In this document: piece by piece, positions 1-5,099 of the stretch
How the letters are laid out: every line of letters starts with the position of its first letter
Numbering within the stretch: the first letter of the stretch is position 1
DNA from: Xanthobacteraceae bacterium
GTDB taxonomy: Bacteria; Pseudomonadota; Alphaproteobacteria; Rhizobiales; Xanthobacteraceae
Direction: 5' to 3'
DNA: 5,099 nt
Assembly (NCBI GenBank): GCA_030043335.1
Contig: JASHXX010000086.1
Span: forward strand, 1-5,099
Notes under the pieces: generated by a model
Told to the model about the DNA's origin: nothing
What the model saw: the letters and a program-made list of their open reading frames with translations, nothing else
Database searches by the model: none
Made by a program: the position numbers and the translations under genes

Positions 1-20
1 CGCGCGGGCTGAGATGGACC

Positions 21-638
21 ATGGCCGATCTCGCGTTCCACAATGACGCCAACGCCACCGCTGCGGCGGCGGCCGTCCTCAGGGCGCTGGGGCGCCGCTC
101 GATCGTGCTCACGGGCATGATGGGGGTGGGAAAATCCTCGGTCGGCCGCCGGCTCGCCGCCCGGCTCGGCATCCCGTTCGTCGACGCTGACGCCGAGATC
201 GAGCGCGCCGCCGGCATGAGCATCAGCGACATTTTCACCCGCCACGGCGAGGCCGATTTCCGCAGCGGCGAGGCGCGGGTGATCGCGCGGCTGCTCGAGG
301 GCGGCCCGCAAGTGCTGGCGACCGGCGGCGGCGCGGTGATGAACCCGGATACCCGCGCACTGATCAAGACGAAGGGAGTCTCGATCTGGCTCAGCGCCGA
401 TTTCGAGGTGCTGATGCGGCGGATCAGCAAACGCAAGAACGAGCGGCCGCTGCTGCAGACCGCGGATCCGGCGGCGACGCTGCGGGCGCTCCTCGCCGAG
501 CGCGAGCCGCTCTACGCGCAGGCTGATATCACCGTGCAATCGCGCGACGTGGCGCATGATTCGATCGTCGTCGACATCCTCGCCGCGCTCCTCGCCTTTC
601 TCAAGCCTGCCGCATCGCCGCGCGAGGCCGGCCCATGA
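21..638 (+). CDS. aroK: Shikimate kinase
   Basis: Cytoplasmic kinase that phosphorylates shikimate to shikimate 3-phosphate with ATP, the fifth step of the route to chorismate and aromatic amino acids. The 205-residue product shows the family motifs in order: a Walker A loop GMMGVGKSS at residues 32-40, the paired aspartates of FVDADAEIE (D55, D57) that contact Mg and shikimate, GEADFR (76-81) with the substrate-binding arginine R81, the GGG turn at 102-104, the lid arginine in RPLL (142-145), and REPLY at 161-165. The first 26 residues are an Ala-rich extension ahead of the first beta strand. This makes it longer than the roughly 170-175 residues of E. coli AroK, but extensions like this are common in alphaproteobacteria. 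The ATG at 21 has only a weak GAG-type ribosome site 7 bases upstream, and no closer in-frame ATG precedes the P-loop. The stop overlaps the aroB start (ATGA, 635-638), so the two are co-translated. Confidence 0.96.
   Translation: MADLAFHNDANATAAAAAVLRALGRRSIVLTGMMGVGKSSVGRRLAARLGIPFVDADAEIERAAGMSISDIFTRHGEADFRSGEARVIARLLEGGPQVLATGGGAVMNPDTRALIKTKGVSIWLSADFEVLMRRISKRKNERPLLQTADPAATLRALLAEREPLYAQADITVQSRDVAHDSIVVDILAALLAFLKPAASPREAGP
624..627 (+). promoter_or_regulatory. Ribosome binding site of aroB, inside the end of aroK
   Basis: GAGG ends 7 bases before the ATG at 635 and lies inside the last codons of aroK. It supports the 401-residue reading of AroB with its basic N-terminal tail over a start at the GTG at 728, which has no such site. 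The position within the upstream gene fits translational coupling. Confidence 0.6.
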
Positions 639-1840
639 TCGCCCGCAAGACCGCGCCCCGGAGCCGGGCCAAGCTCGCGCCCAAGGCAGCGCCAAAGACC
701 ACGCCGCGCAGCGACGATCCGACGGTCGTGAAGGTTGCGCTCGGCGCGCGCAGCTATGACATCGTGATCGGTCGCGGCATCATGGCTTCGCTCGGCGCGC
801 GCGTCGCCGCGCTGCGGCCGAGCGCTAGGGTCGCCATCGTGACCGACCAGAATGTCGCGCGTTTGCATCTCGGCGCCGTCGCAGCGGCGTTTGCCGATGC
901 CGGCATCCCGGCGAGCCGGGTGCTCGTCGCCGGCGGCGAAGGCGCCAAAAGCTTTCGCGGCTTCGAGGAGGTCTGCGAGGCGATTATCGCGGCGCGGGTC
1001 GAGCGCGGCGATCTCGTCGTTGCGCTCGGCGGCGGCGTCATCGGCGATCTCGCCGGTTTTGCCGCCGCGGCGGTGCGGCGCGGGCTCGACTATGTGCAGG
1101 TGCCGACCACGCTCCTTGCGCAGGTCGATTCCTCGGTCGGCGGCAAGACCGCGATCAATTCGGTCCACGGCAAGAATCTGATCGGCGCGTTCCACCAGCC
1201 GATCCTGGTGCTGGCCGACACCGCCACGCTCGACACCTTGCCGGCGCGCGAATTCCGCGCCGGCTATGCCGAGGTCGCCAAATACGGCCTCATCGGCGAC
1301 GCCGCGTTTTTCTCCTGGCTCGAAGCGAATTGGCGCGACGTTTTTTCCGCCCGCGATGCTTCCGGAAGCGTTGCCCGCGAGCTCGCCATCGCGGTGAGCT
1401 GCCGCGCCAAGGCGGCGATCGTCGCCCGCGACGAGCGCGAGACCGGCGAGCGCGCGCTGCTAAATCTCGGCCACACCTTCGGTCACGCGCTCGAGGCCGC
1501 TTGCGGCTTTTCCGACCGGCTCCTTCATGGCGAAGCGGTCGCCGCCGGCATGGCCCTCGCCTTCGGCTTCTCGGCGCGGCAGCGGCTGCTGCAGAAGAGC
1601 GAAGCGGCGCGCGCCATTCGTCACCTCGCCGAGGTCGGCCTGCCGACCCGCCTTAAGAATATTCCGGGCGGACCACCGCCGCTCGAGGCGCTGATGGAGC
1701 TGATCGCGCAGGACAAGAAAGTGAAGCGCGGAATGCTTACATTAATTCTGGCGCGCGGGATCGGCGCCGCCTTCGTGGCGAGCGGCGTCGAGGAGCGCGA
1801 CGTACGCGCGTTCTTGAGCGAGAAGCTTGCCGAACAATGA
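635..1840 (+). CDS. aroB: 3-dehydroquinate synthase
   Basis: NAD- and divalent-metal-dependent enzyme that cyclises DAHP to 3-dehydroquinate with loss of phosphate, the second step of the shikimate pathway, in the cytoplasm. The 401-residue protein carries the full family signature: a glycine-rich NAD-binding stretch LGGGVIGDLAGF (131-142), PTTLLAQVDSSVGGKTAIN (157-175), GKNLIGAFHQP (179-189), AEVAKYG (212-218) with metal ligand E213 and lysine K216, NLGHTFGHALE (277-287) with H280 and H284, HGEAVAAGM (298-306) with metal ligand H298, and DKKVKRG (360-366). All expected metal and catalytic residues are present. Residues 1-30 are an extra Lys/Arg/Ala/Pro-rich tail with no counterpart in E. coli AroB and account for most of the excess over the usual 360-380 residues. 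The start overlaps the aroK stop and the stop overlaps the next start, both as ATGA, indicating a coupled operon. Confidence 0.97.
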   Translation: MIARKTAPRSRAKLAPKAAPKTTPRSDDPTVVKVALGARSYDIVIGRGIMASLGARVAALRPSARVAIVTDQNVARLHLGAVAAAFADAGIPASRVLVAGGEGAKSFRGFEEVCEAIIAARVERGDLVVALGGGVIGDLAGFAAAAVRRGLDYVQVPTTLLAQVDSSVGGKTAINSVHGKNLIGAFHQPILVLADTATLDTLPAREFRAGYAEVAKYGLIGDAAFFSWLEANWRDVFSARDASGSVARELAIAVSCRAKAAIVARDERETGERALLNLGHTFGHALEAACGFSDRLLHGEAVAAGMALAFGFSARQRLLQKSEAARAIRHLAEVGLPTRLKNIPGGPPPLEALMELIAQDKKVKRGMLTLILARGIGAAFVASGVEERDVRAFLSEKLAEQ

Positions 1841-3132
1841 CTATTTTCGACTGGTTGACCGTCGTTGCAGTGGTGATCTGTTTGGTGGTCTCGGCGTTCT
1901 TTTCGGCGAGCGAGACGGCACTGACCGCATCCTCGCGCGCCGCGATGATGCGGCTGGAGAAACAAGGCAATCGTGACGCCACGCTGGTCAGCCGACTGCT
2001 GGCGACGCGCGAGCGCCTGCTCGGCGCCATCCTGTTTGCCAACAACCTCACCAATATCGCCGCCTCGACGCTCGCGACCGGGCTCTTGCTCGCCTTGTTC
2101 GGCCACGCCGGCGTGATCTACGCGACGCTGGTGATGACCGTGCTCATCTTCGTGGTCGCCGAAGTGCTGCCGAAAACCGCGGCCTTCAACATGCCCGATC
2201 GCATCGCCCTCCTGGTCGCCCAACCGGTCGATCGCGTGGTGCATTGGTTCTCGCCGATTCTTACCGCGGTCGAGTGGCTGGTGCGGCTCATTCTGCGCGG
2301 CTTCGGCATGCCGGTCGGCAAGATCCAGTCGATATTGTCGCCGCGCGAAGAGCTGCGCGGCGCGGTCGATCTCCTGCATCGCGCCGGCGTGGTGGAAAAG
2401 CTCGACCGCGACATGATGGGCGGCGTGCTCGACCTGCGCGAGCTGACGGTGTCGGACGTCATGGTCCACCGCACCAAGATGGTGATGCTCGATGCCGACG
2501 AATCGCCGCGCGAGATCGTCGACGCGGTGCTGGCCGCGCGGGTAAGCCGGCTGCCGCTGTGGCGCGGTTCGCCCGACAACATTGTCGGCGTGCTGCACGC
2601 CAAGGACCTGCTGCGTGCTCTGCACGCGGCCGGCGGCGACGCCGACAAGATCGATATCCCGGCGCTGGCGACGCCGCCCTGGTTCGTGCCGGATACCACG
2701 CCGCTCTACGACCAGCTCAAGGCGTTTCGCCACCGCAAGACGCCATTCGCGCTGGTGGTCGACGAATATGGCGAGCTCGAGGGGCTGGTCACGATCAAGG
2801 ACATCATCGAGGAGATCGTCGGCGACATCGGTACCGAGTACGAGATCGCCGTTCCCGGCGTGCGTATGCTGCCGGACGGCTCGGTCAACGTCGACGGCGC
2901 GGTGCCGGTGCGCGATCTCAACCGGGCGATGGATTGGAACATCCCCGACGACGAGGCGACGACGATCGCCGGCGTGGTGATCCATGAGGCGCGCTCGATC
3001 CCGGAGCCGGGGCAAAGCTTCACCTTCCATGGCTTCCGTTTCCAGGTGCTGCGCAAGACCCGCAACCGCATCACGGCGCTGCGCGTCACGCCGCTCACCC
3101 GCAAGGCCGCCGCGGCTGCGCGGGCGAGCTGA
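1837..3132 (+). CDS. CNNM/CBS-domain transporter-like membrane protein (CorC/HlyC family)
   Basis: Inner-membrane protein of the DUF21 (CNNM)-CBS-CorC_HlyC architecture, 431 residues, a usual length for the family. The N-terminal CNNM domain (about 1-165) has hydrophobic segments near 4-22, 61-89, 93-111 and 134-157 and the family motifs SASETALTA (23-31), NNLTNIAAS (69-77) and EVLPKTAA (109-116). Two cytoplasmic CBS domains follow, about 206-265 and 272-330; the second contains VVDEYGELEGLVTIKDIIEE (307-326). A C-terminal CorC_HlyC domain spans about 345-420. Characterised relatives are linked to Mg2+ (or Co2+) efflux and sensing of adenine nucleotides by the CBS pair. The older name hemolysin is misleading, and the substrate here cannot be read from sequence. 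The ATG at 1837 overlaps the aroB stop, with only a weak purine-rich site about 11 bases upstream, so expression probably depends on coupling to aroB. No functional link to aromatic biosynthesis is evident. Confidence 0.93.
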   Translation: MTIFDWLTVVAVVICLVVSAFFSASETALTASSRAAMMRLEKQGNRDATLVSRLLATRERLLGAILFANNLTNIAASTLATGLLLALFGHAGVIYATLVMTVLIFVVAEVLPKTAAFNMPDRIALLVAQPVDRVVHWFSPILTAVEWLVRLILRGFGMPVGKIQSILSPREELRGAVDLLHRAGVVEKLDRDMMGGVLDLRELTVSDVMVHRTKMVMLDADESPREIVDAVLAARVSRLPLWRGSPDNIVGVLHAKDLLRALHAAGGDADKIDIPALATPPWFVPDTTPLYDQLKAFRHRKTPFALVVDEYGELEGLVTIKDIIEEIVGDIGTEYEIAVPGVRMLPDGSVNVDGAVPVRDLNRAMDWNIPDDEATTIAGVVIHEARSIPEPGQSFTFHGFRFQVLRKTRNRITALRVTPLTRKAAAAARAS

Positions 3133-3162
3133 AACGGCGTGGCAAAACGCGCGGGCGGTCCC

Positions 3163-3168
3163 TAGATA
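3163..3168 (+). promoter_or_regulatory. Weak candidate -10 element upstream of the VOC gene
   Basis: The 61-base gap between the membrane-protein gene and the VOC gene contains an AT island around TAGATAACTTAAAG, unusual in this GC-rich setting. TAGATA matches the sigma-70 -10 consensus at only three of six positions, and TGGCAA 17 bases upstream is an equally poor -35. The gap has no convincing terminator, so read-through from the aro operon is as likely as a separate promoter. Confidence 0.18.
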
Positions 3169-3193
3169 ACTTAAAGACGCTGGAGAGGGCATC

Positions 3194-3715
3194 ATGGCGA
3201 CACAAGCCTCGGCCGTACCGCAGGAGCGCGCCGCCGCGCCGATCGATGGCGGCGTGCGCATCGGCCACGTGCACCTGAAGGTCGCCGACCTCGACCGGGC
3301 GCTGGGATTTTATTGCGGCGTGCTCGGCTTCGAGCTGATGCAGCGGATGGGGCAGCAGGCCGCGTTCATCTCCGCCGGCGGTTACCATCACCACATCGGG
3401 CTCAATACCTGGGAAAGCCGCGGCGGGCCGGCGCCGCCATTCGGCACCACCGGCCTCTATCATCTCGCCATCCTCTATCCGACGCGGGCGAAACTCGCCG
3501 ACGCGCTGCGCCGCCTGATCGCCGCGGAGATTCCGCTCGACGGCGCCTCCGACCATGGCGTCAGCGAGGCGCTCTATCTGCGCGATCCGGACGACAACGG
3601 CGTCGAGCTTTATTGGGACCGGCCCAAGGAGCAATGGCCGCGCACGCCGGACGGCGAGCTCGCGATGTTCACCCACCGCCTCGATCTGCAGGCGCTGCTC
3701 GCCACGCAAGACTAG
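3194..3715 (+). CDS. VOC-family protein, CatE-like (single-domain extradiol dioxygenase-type fold)
   Basis: A 173-residue cytoplasmic protein of the vicinal oxygen chelate (glyoxalase/bleomycin resistance/dioxygenase) superfamily. The first beta-alpha-beta-beta-beta module opens with IGHVHLKVADLDRALGFY (23-40) and VLGF (43-46). The second half has GLYHLAILYP (87-96), DHGVSEALYLRDPDDNGVEL (120-139) and YWDRP (140-144). These phrases, including GGYHHHIGLNTW at 62-73, resemble the CatE/YfiE group annotated as catechol-2,3-dioxygenase-like. H25, H90 and E138 sit where the metal-binding two-His, one-Glu triad is expected, so a metal enzyme is plausible. True two-domain extradiol dioxygenases are nearer 280-310 residues, so this is a one-domain version and the substrate is unknown. 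A strong ribosome site, GGAGAGGG at 3182-3189, fixes the ATG at 3194. It follows the membrane-protein gene by 61 bases on the same strand and converges on bolA. Confidence 0.9.
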   Translation: MATQASAVPQERAAAPIDGGVRIGHVHLKVADLDRALGFYCGVLGFELMQRMGQQAAFISAGGYHHHIGLNTWESRGGPAPPFGTTGLYHLAILYPTRAKLADALRRLIAAEIPLDGASDHGVSEALYLRDPDDNGVELYWDRPKEQWPRTPDGELAMFTHRLDLQALLATQD

Positions 3716-3726
3716 CGTGGATTGCG

Positions 3727-3759
3727 CCGAACGAAATTCGGATCGGGCTTTTAGGCCCG
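3727..3759. terminator. Possible bidirectional terminator between VOC gene and bolA
   Basis: Two small perfect hairpins lie side by side in the 76-base convergent gap. The first is CCGAA, loop CGAAA, TTCGG at 3727-3741. The second is CGGGC, loop TTTTAG, GCCCG at 3744-3759. The position between converging genes fits a shared terminator. Neither hairpin is followed by a run of T on either strand and the stems are only five pairs, so efficient intrinsic termination is uncertain. Confidence 0.35.
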
Positions 3760-3791
3760 TTCGAGCGTTGCCGGCGGCACTCGATCAAGCG

Positions 3792-4064
3792 CTATGAGCC
3801 TTCGCCCGGCGCGGCGGCGTGGATGGCGAGCGCGTGGACACCGCCGTTGAGCTCGCTCTTGAGCGCGGCATTGATCATGCGATGGCGCTCGAGGCGGCTC
3901 TTTCCACGGAAGGCTTCGGCCACGATATAGATCCGGAAATGCGATTCGCCGCCCGGGCGATGTCCGGCGTGTCCTTGGTGCAGATGCGACTCGTCTTCGA
4001 CCCGTACGCTCGCCGGCGCCAAGCTCGTGCGCAGTTTGCTCTCGATGACGTCTTGCATTCCCAT
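3792..4064 (-). CDS. bolA: BolA-family protein
   Basis: Small cytoplasmic protein, 90 residues, of the BolA family. These proteins pair with monothiol glutaredoxins to bind [2Fe-2S] clusters and take part in iron-sulfur delivery or iron signalling; E. coli BolA also influences cell shape and transcription. Visible family features are VEDESHLHQGHAGH (22-35) with H27, H29, H32 and H35, ESHFRIYIVAEAFRGKSRLE (40-59) carrying the conserved FxGKS, RHRMI (60-64), and the C-terminal VHALAIHA (76-83), whose H77 is the invariant histidine used in cluster binding. The loop carries histidines and no cysteine, so it resembles the BolA1/BolA type rather than the Cys-containing type. AAAGG 8 bases upstream of the ATG at 4064 supports that start over the in-frame ATG two codons later. 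It is transcribed divergently from the J-domain gene and converges on the VOC gene. Confidence 0.93.
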   Translation of the reverse strand: MGMQDVIESKLRTSLAPASVRVEDESHLHQGHAGHRPGGESHFRIYIVAEAFRGKSRLERHRMINAALKSELNGGVHALAIHAAAPGEGS

Positions 4065-4128
4065 GCCGGCAACCTTTAGCGATCGCGAAGCATTAACGTC
4101 AACAAACGAGTCGCGCGCTTTTGCCGCC

Positions 4129-4134
4129 TGTCAA
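4129..4134 (-). promoter_or_regulatory. Candidate -35 element of bolA
   Basis: On the minus strand this reads TTGACA, an exact match to the sigma-70 -35 consensus, 65 bases upstream of the bolA ATG. Seventeen bases further on lies ACTCGT, which is a poor -10, so the promoter is only half convincing. A second TTGACG lies nearer the gene but also lacks a good partner. These elements sit in the 110-base region shared with the divergent J-domain gene. Confidence 0.3.
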
Positions 4135-4137
4135 GTC

Positions 4138-4167
4138 TTGCAGCCGCCATCGACGCGCTCGCATAAT
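4138..4167 (+). promoter_or_regulatory. Candidate promoter of the J-domain gene
   Basis: TTGCAG (4138-4143), an 18-base spacer, then CATAAT (4162-4167). The -10 matches the sigma-70 consensus at five of six positions and is the most AT-rich spot of the divergent region; the -35 matches three of six. A start about 7 bases after the -10 would fall at 4174-4175, on or next to the ATG of the gene. Confidence 0.45.
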
Positions 4168-4174
4168 TACGACG

Positions 4175-4798
4175 ATGAGGACCAATTCGCCGCTGTTTGA
4201 TCGGATCCGGGTCAAGCCCGACCAGGACCGCCGGGTGCGCGCCGAACTCCCGGCCTGCCACTGGCCGGGCTGCGAGGCGCCGGCGACGCACCGCGCGCCG
4301 AAGGGGCGGCTGCGCGCCAACGAATATTGGCAATTCTGCCTCGAGCACGTTCGCGAGTATAACAATTCCTACAACTTCTTCGCCGGAATGAGCGAAGACG
4401 CGATCGCCAAATATCAGAAGGAGGCGATCACCGGTCACCGGCCGACCTGGAAGATGGGCTCGATCGGCGGGCAGCGCGCGGCGCGGCGCGGCCGTGGCGG
4501 TTTTCGCAGCGATTGGGACGCCGATGATCCGTTCTCACTGTTCGGCGAGGCCGGCATGCGCTGGTCGTCGCAGGCGCGCCGCGTCGGCTCGGGCCGTACG
4601 GTTTTTAACGCCCAGCGCCGCGCGCTCGGCGTGCTTGGCCTTGAAGCCGACGCCAAACGCACCGATATCAAATCGCGATTCAAGGTCTTGGTGAAACGGC
4701 ACCATCCCGACGCCAATGGCGGTGACCGGACCTCGGAAGAGCGGCTGCGGGAGATCATCCAGGCGTATAACTACTTGAAATCGGCAGGTTTTTGCTGA
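4175..4798 (+). CDS. J-domain (DnaJ-like) co-chaperone with C-terminal J domain
   Basis: A 207-residue cytoplasmic protein whose C-terminal part (about 147-205) is a J domain: ALGVLGLEADAKRTDIKSRF (150-169), then VKRHHPDANGGD (173-184) with the HPD motif at 177-179 that stimulates DnaK ATPase, and a final helix ending LKSAGFC. It lacks the Gly/Phe region, the four-repeat zinc finger and the C-terminal substrate domains of true DnaJ, so it is a class III J protein and dnaJ itself is not a suitable name. The N-terminal half has C28-x4-C33 and, 21 residues on, C55-x2-H58 (FCLEH), which could bind a metal. An Arg/Gly-rich stretch (RAARRGRGGF, 101-110) links the halves. I chose the ATG at 4175 because the protein MRTNSPLFDRIRVKP fits rhizobial homologues as I remember them; a longer reading from the TTG at 4121 would run through the promoter. 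No ribosome site precedes this ATG. It is divergent from bolA and followed by cobS. Its client is unknown. Confidence 0.9.
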   Translation: MRTNSPLFDRIRVKPDQDRRVRAELPACHWPGCEAPATHRAPKGRLRANEYWQFCLEHVREYNNSYNFFAGMSEDAIAKYQKEAITGHRPTWKMGSIGGQRAARRGRGGFRSDWDADDPFSLFGEAGMRWSSQARRVGSGRTVFNAQRRALGVLGLEADAKRTDIKSRFKVLVKRHHPDANGGDRTSEERLREIIQAYNYLKSAGFC

Positions 4799-4807
4799 TC
4801 TTCCGAC

Positions 4808-4822
4808 CGGCTTTCGCAGCCG
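4808..4822 (+). terminator. Small hairpin after the J-domain gene
   Basis: CGGCT, loop TTCGC, AGCCG begins 10 bases after the J-domain stop. Position suits a terminator or attenuator, but the stem has five pairs and no T run follows, so transcription may continue into cobS. The rest of the 118-base gap shows no clear promoter, and it is too short and lacks a recognisable B12 box for a cobalamin riboswitch. Confidence 0.2.
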
Positions 4823-4906
4823 CGCACGCTTCTGCTAATTTGCCGCCATATCCGACCGCCGGCGACAACCGATTCGGCCTTGTGGACGTTGCGGTTCCGG
4901 GGCCAC

Positions 4907-4912
4907 GGAGGT
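4907..4912 (+). promoter_or_regulatory. Ribosome binding site setting the TTG start of cobS
   Basis: GGAGGT is a consensus Shine-Dalgarno sequence ending 4 bases before the TTG at 4917. It decides between three in-frame options: the GTG at 4911 overlaps the site itself and the ATG at 4956 lies 43 bases downstream of it, too far to be served by it. Confidence 0.75.
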
Positions 4913-4916
4913 GCAA

Positions 4917-5099
4917 TTGAGTCTCGCGACAGAAACGCCATCCGGGCTGCCCGACATGAAGGTGTCGATCCGCCAGTTGTTCGGCATCGACAGCGATCTT
5001 GAGGTTCCGGCCTATTCGGAGCCCGACGAGCACGTGCCCGATCTCGATCCCGATTACCGGTTCGACAAGATGACTACGCTCGCCATTCTCGCGGGCTTT
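4917..5099 (+). CDS. cobS: Cobaltochelatase subunit CobS (5' part, runs off the window)
   Basis: First 61 codons of the AAA+ ATPase subunit of the aerobic cobaltochelatase. CobS and CobT form the ATP-driven ring that, with CobN, inserts Co2+ into hydrogenobyrinic acid a,c-diamide during cobalamin synthesis in the cytoplasm. The frame stays open to the last base. Recognisable CobS N-terminal text is LPDMKVSIRQLFGIDSDLEV (11-30), PAYSEPDEHVPDLDPDYRFD (31-50) and TTLAILAGF (53-61). The stretch after this normally leads into the Walker A loop, which would lie just outside the window, so ATPase residues cannot be checked. The start codon is TTG, chosen for the consensus ribosome site. The length is consistent with CobS proteins that have about a dozen variable residues before PDMKVS. 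It follows the J-domain gene on the same strand; cobT would be expected downstream. Confidence 0.93.
   Translation, partial: MSLATETPSGLPDMKVSIRQLFGIDSDLEVPAYSEPDEHVPDLDPDYRFDKMTTLAILAGF

Noticed and set aside
1..12. A possible end of an upstream gene (CGC GCG GGC TGA in frame 1).
   Set aside because: Three codons and a stop are too little to support a gene; the upstream neighbour cannot be identified from this window.
512..1195. A 227-codon minus-strand frame across the aroK/aroB junction.
   Set aside because: It lies opposite conserved motifs of both enzymes, has a low-complexity Arg/Ala/Asp composition, and no sign of its own ribosome site or family.
3133..3193. A terminator between the membrane-protein gene and the VOC gene.
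   Set aside because: Only a four-pair stem (GCGT, GGCAAA, ACGC) is visible and no T run follows, so I do not call it.
1621..3261. A 546-codon open frame on the minus strand opposite the CNNM/CBS gene and the end of aroB.
   Set aside because: The plus strand here encodes clear, complete family proteins with matching motifs. The antisense product is rich in Arg, His, Asp and Ala with no recognisable domain, which is typical of a GC-rich shadow frame.
3095..3709. A 204-codon minus-strand frame covering the VOC gene.
   Set aside because: It mirrors the VOC coding strand, which has a strong ribosome site and clear family motifs; the antisense product resembles nothing I know.
3819..4079. An 86-codon plus-strand frame over bolA.
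   Set aside because: The opposite strand encodes a full-length BolA protein with its own ribosome site; this frame is its mirror.
4121..4174. An 18-codon upstream extension of the J-domain protein from a TTG.
   Set aside because: It has no ribosome site, would run through the best promoter candidate, and the extra residues are Arg-rich and unlike the conserved start MRTNSPLFDRIRVKP.
4799..4916. A cobalamin riboswitch ahead of cobS.
   Set aside because: The gap is 118 bases, shorter than typical cobalamin riboswitches, and I see no B12 box; GGCCACGGAGG only loosely resembles one and is part of the ribosome site.

Overview
This GC-rich window looks like chromosomal DNA from an alphaproteobacterium, most likely a member of the Hyphomicrobiales (Rhizobiales) such as a Bradyrhizobium or Xanthobacteraceae relative. 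That assignment rests on codon usage with strong G/C third positions, on the gene set, and on my recollection that bolA, a short J-domain gene and cobS lie side by side in that order. It was not tested by any search. About 93% of the window is coding. No gap exceeds 300 bases, and I see no mobile element, CRISPR array, tRNA or rRNA.

Left part (21-3132, + strand): a tight operon of aroK (shikimate kinase), aroB (3-dehydroquinate synthase) and a CNNM/CBS-domain membrane protein of the CorC/HlyC type. Both junctions are 4-base ATGA overlaps, so translation is probably coupled. AroB makes 3-dehydroquinate (step 2) and AroK phosphorylates shikimate (step 5) of the route to chorismate. The membrane protein has no evident link to that pathway. 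The operon promoter lies upstream of the window.

Middle (3194-3715, + strand): after a 61-base gap with a strong ribosome binding site comes a single-domain VOC (vicinal oxygen chelate) protein of the CatE-like group. It may use the upstream transcript or its own weak promoter. It converges on bolA (3792-4064, - strand) across a 76-base gap that holds two small adjacent hairpins.

Right part (4175-5099): bolA and a J-domain gene are divergently transcribed from a 110-base region that carries promoter-like elements for both. The J-domain gene appears to start with a leaderless ATG. Next, after 118 bases, comes the first 61 codons of cobS, the AAA+ subunit of the aerobic cobaltochelatase, starting at TTG behind a consensus ribosome binding site. 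The gene runs off the window end just before its expected Walker A loop. The arrangement places an iron-sulfur/redox protein (BolA), an Hsp70 co-chaperone and a metal-chelatase ATPase together.

Most of the content is ordinary core metabolism. The least characterised items are the J-domain protein with its N-terminal Cys/His motif, the VOC protein, and the leaderless start. I did not find a convincing new multi-gene system.
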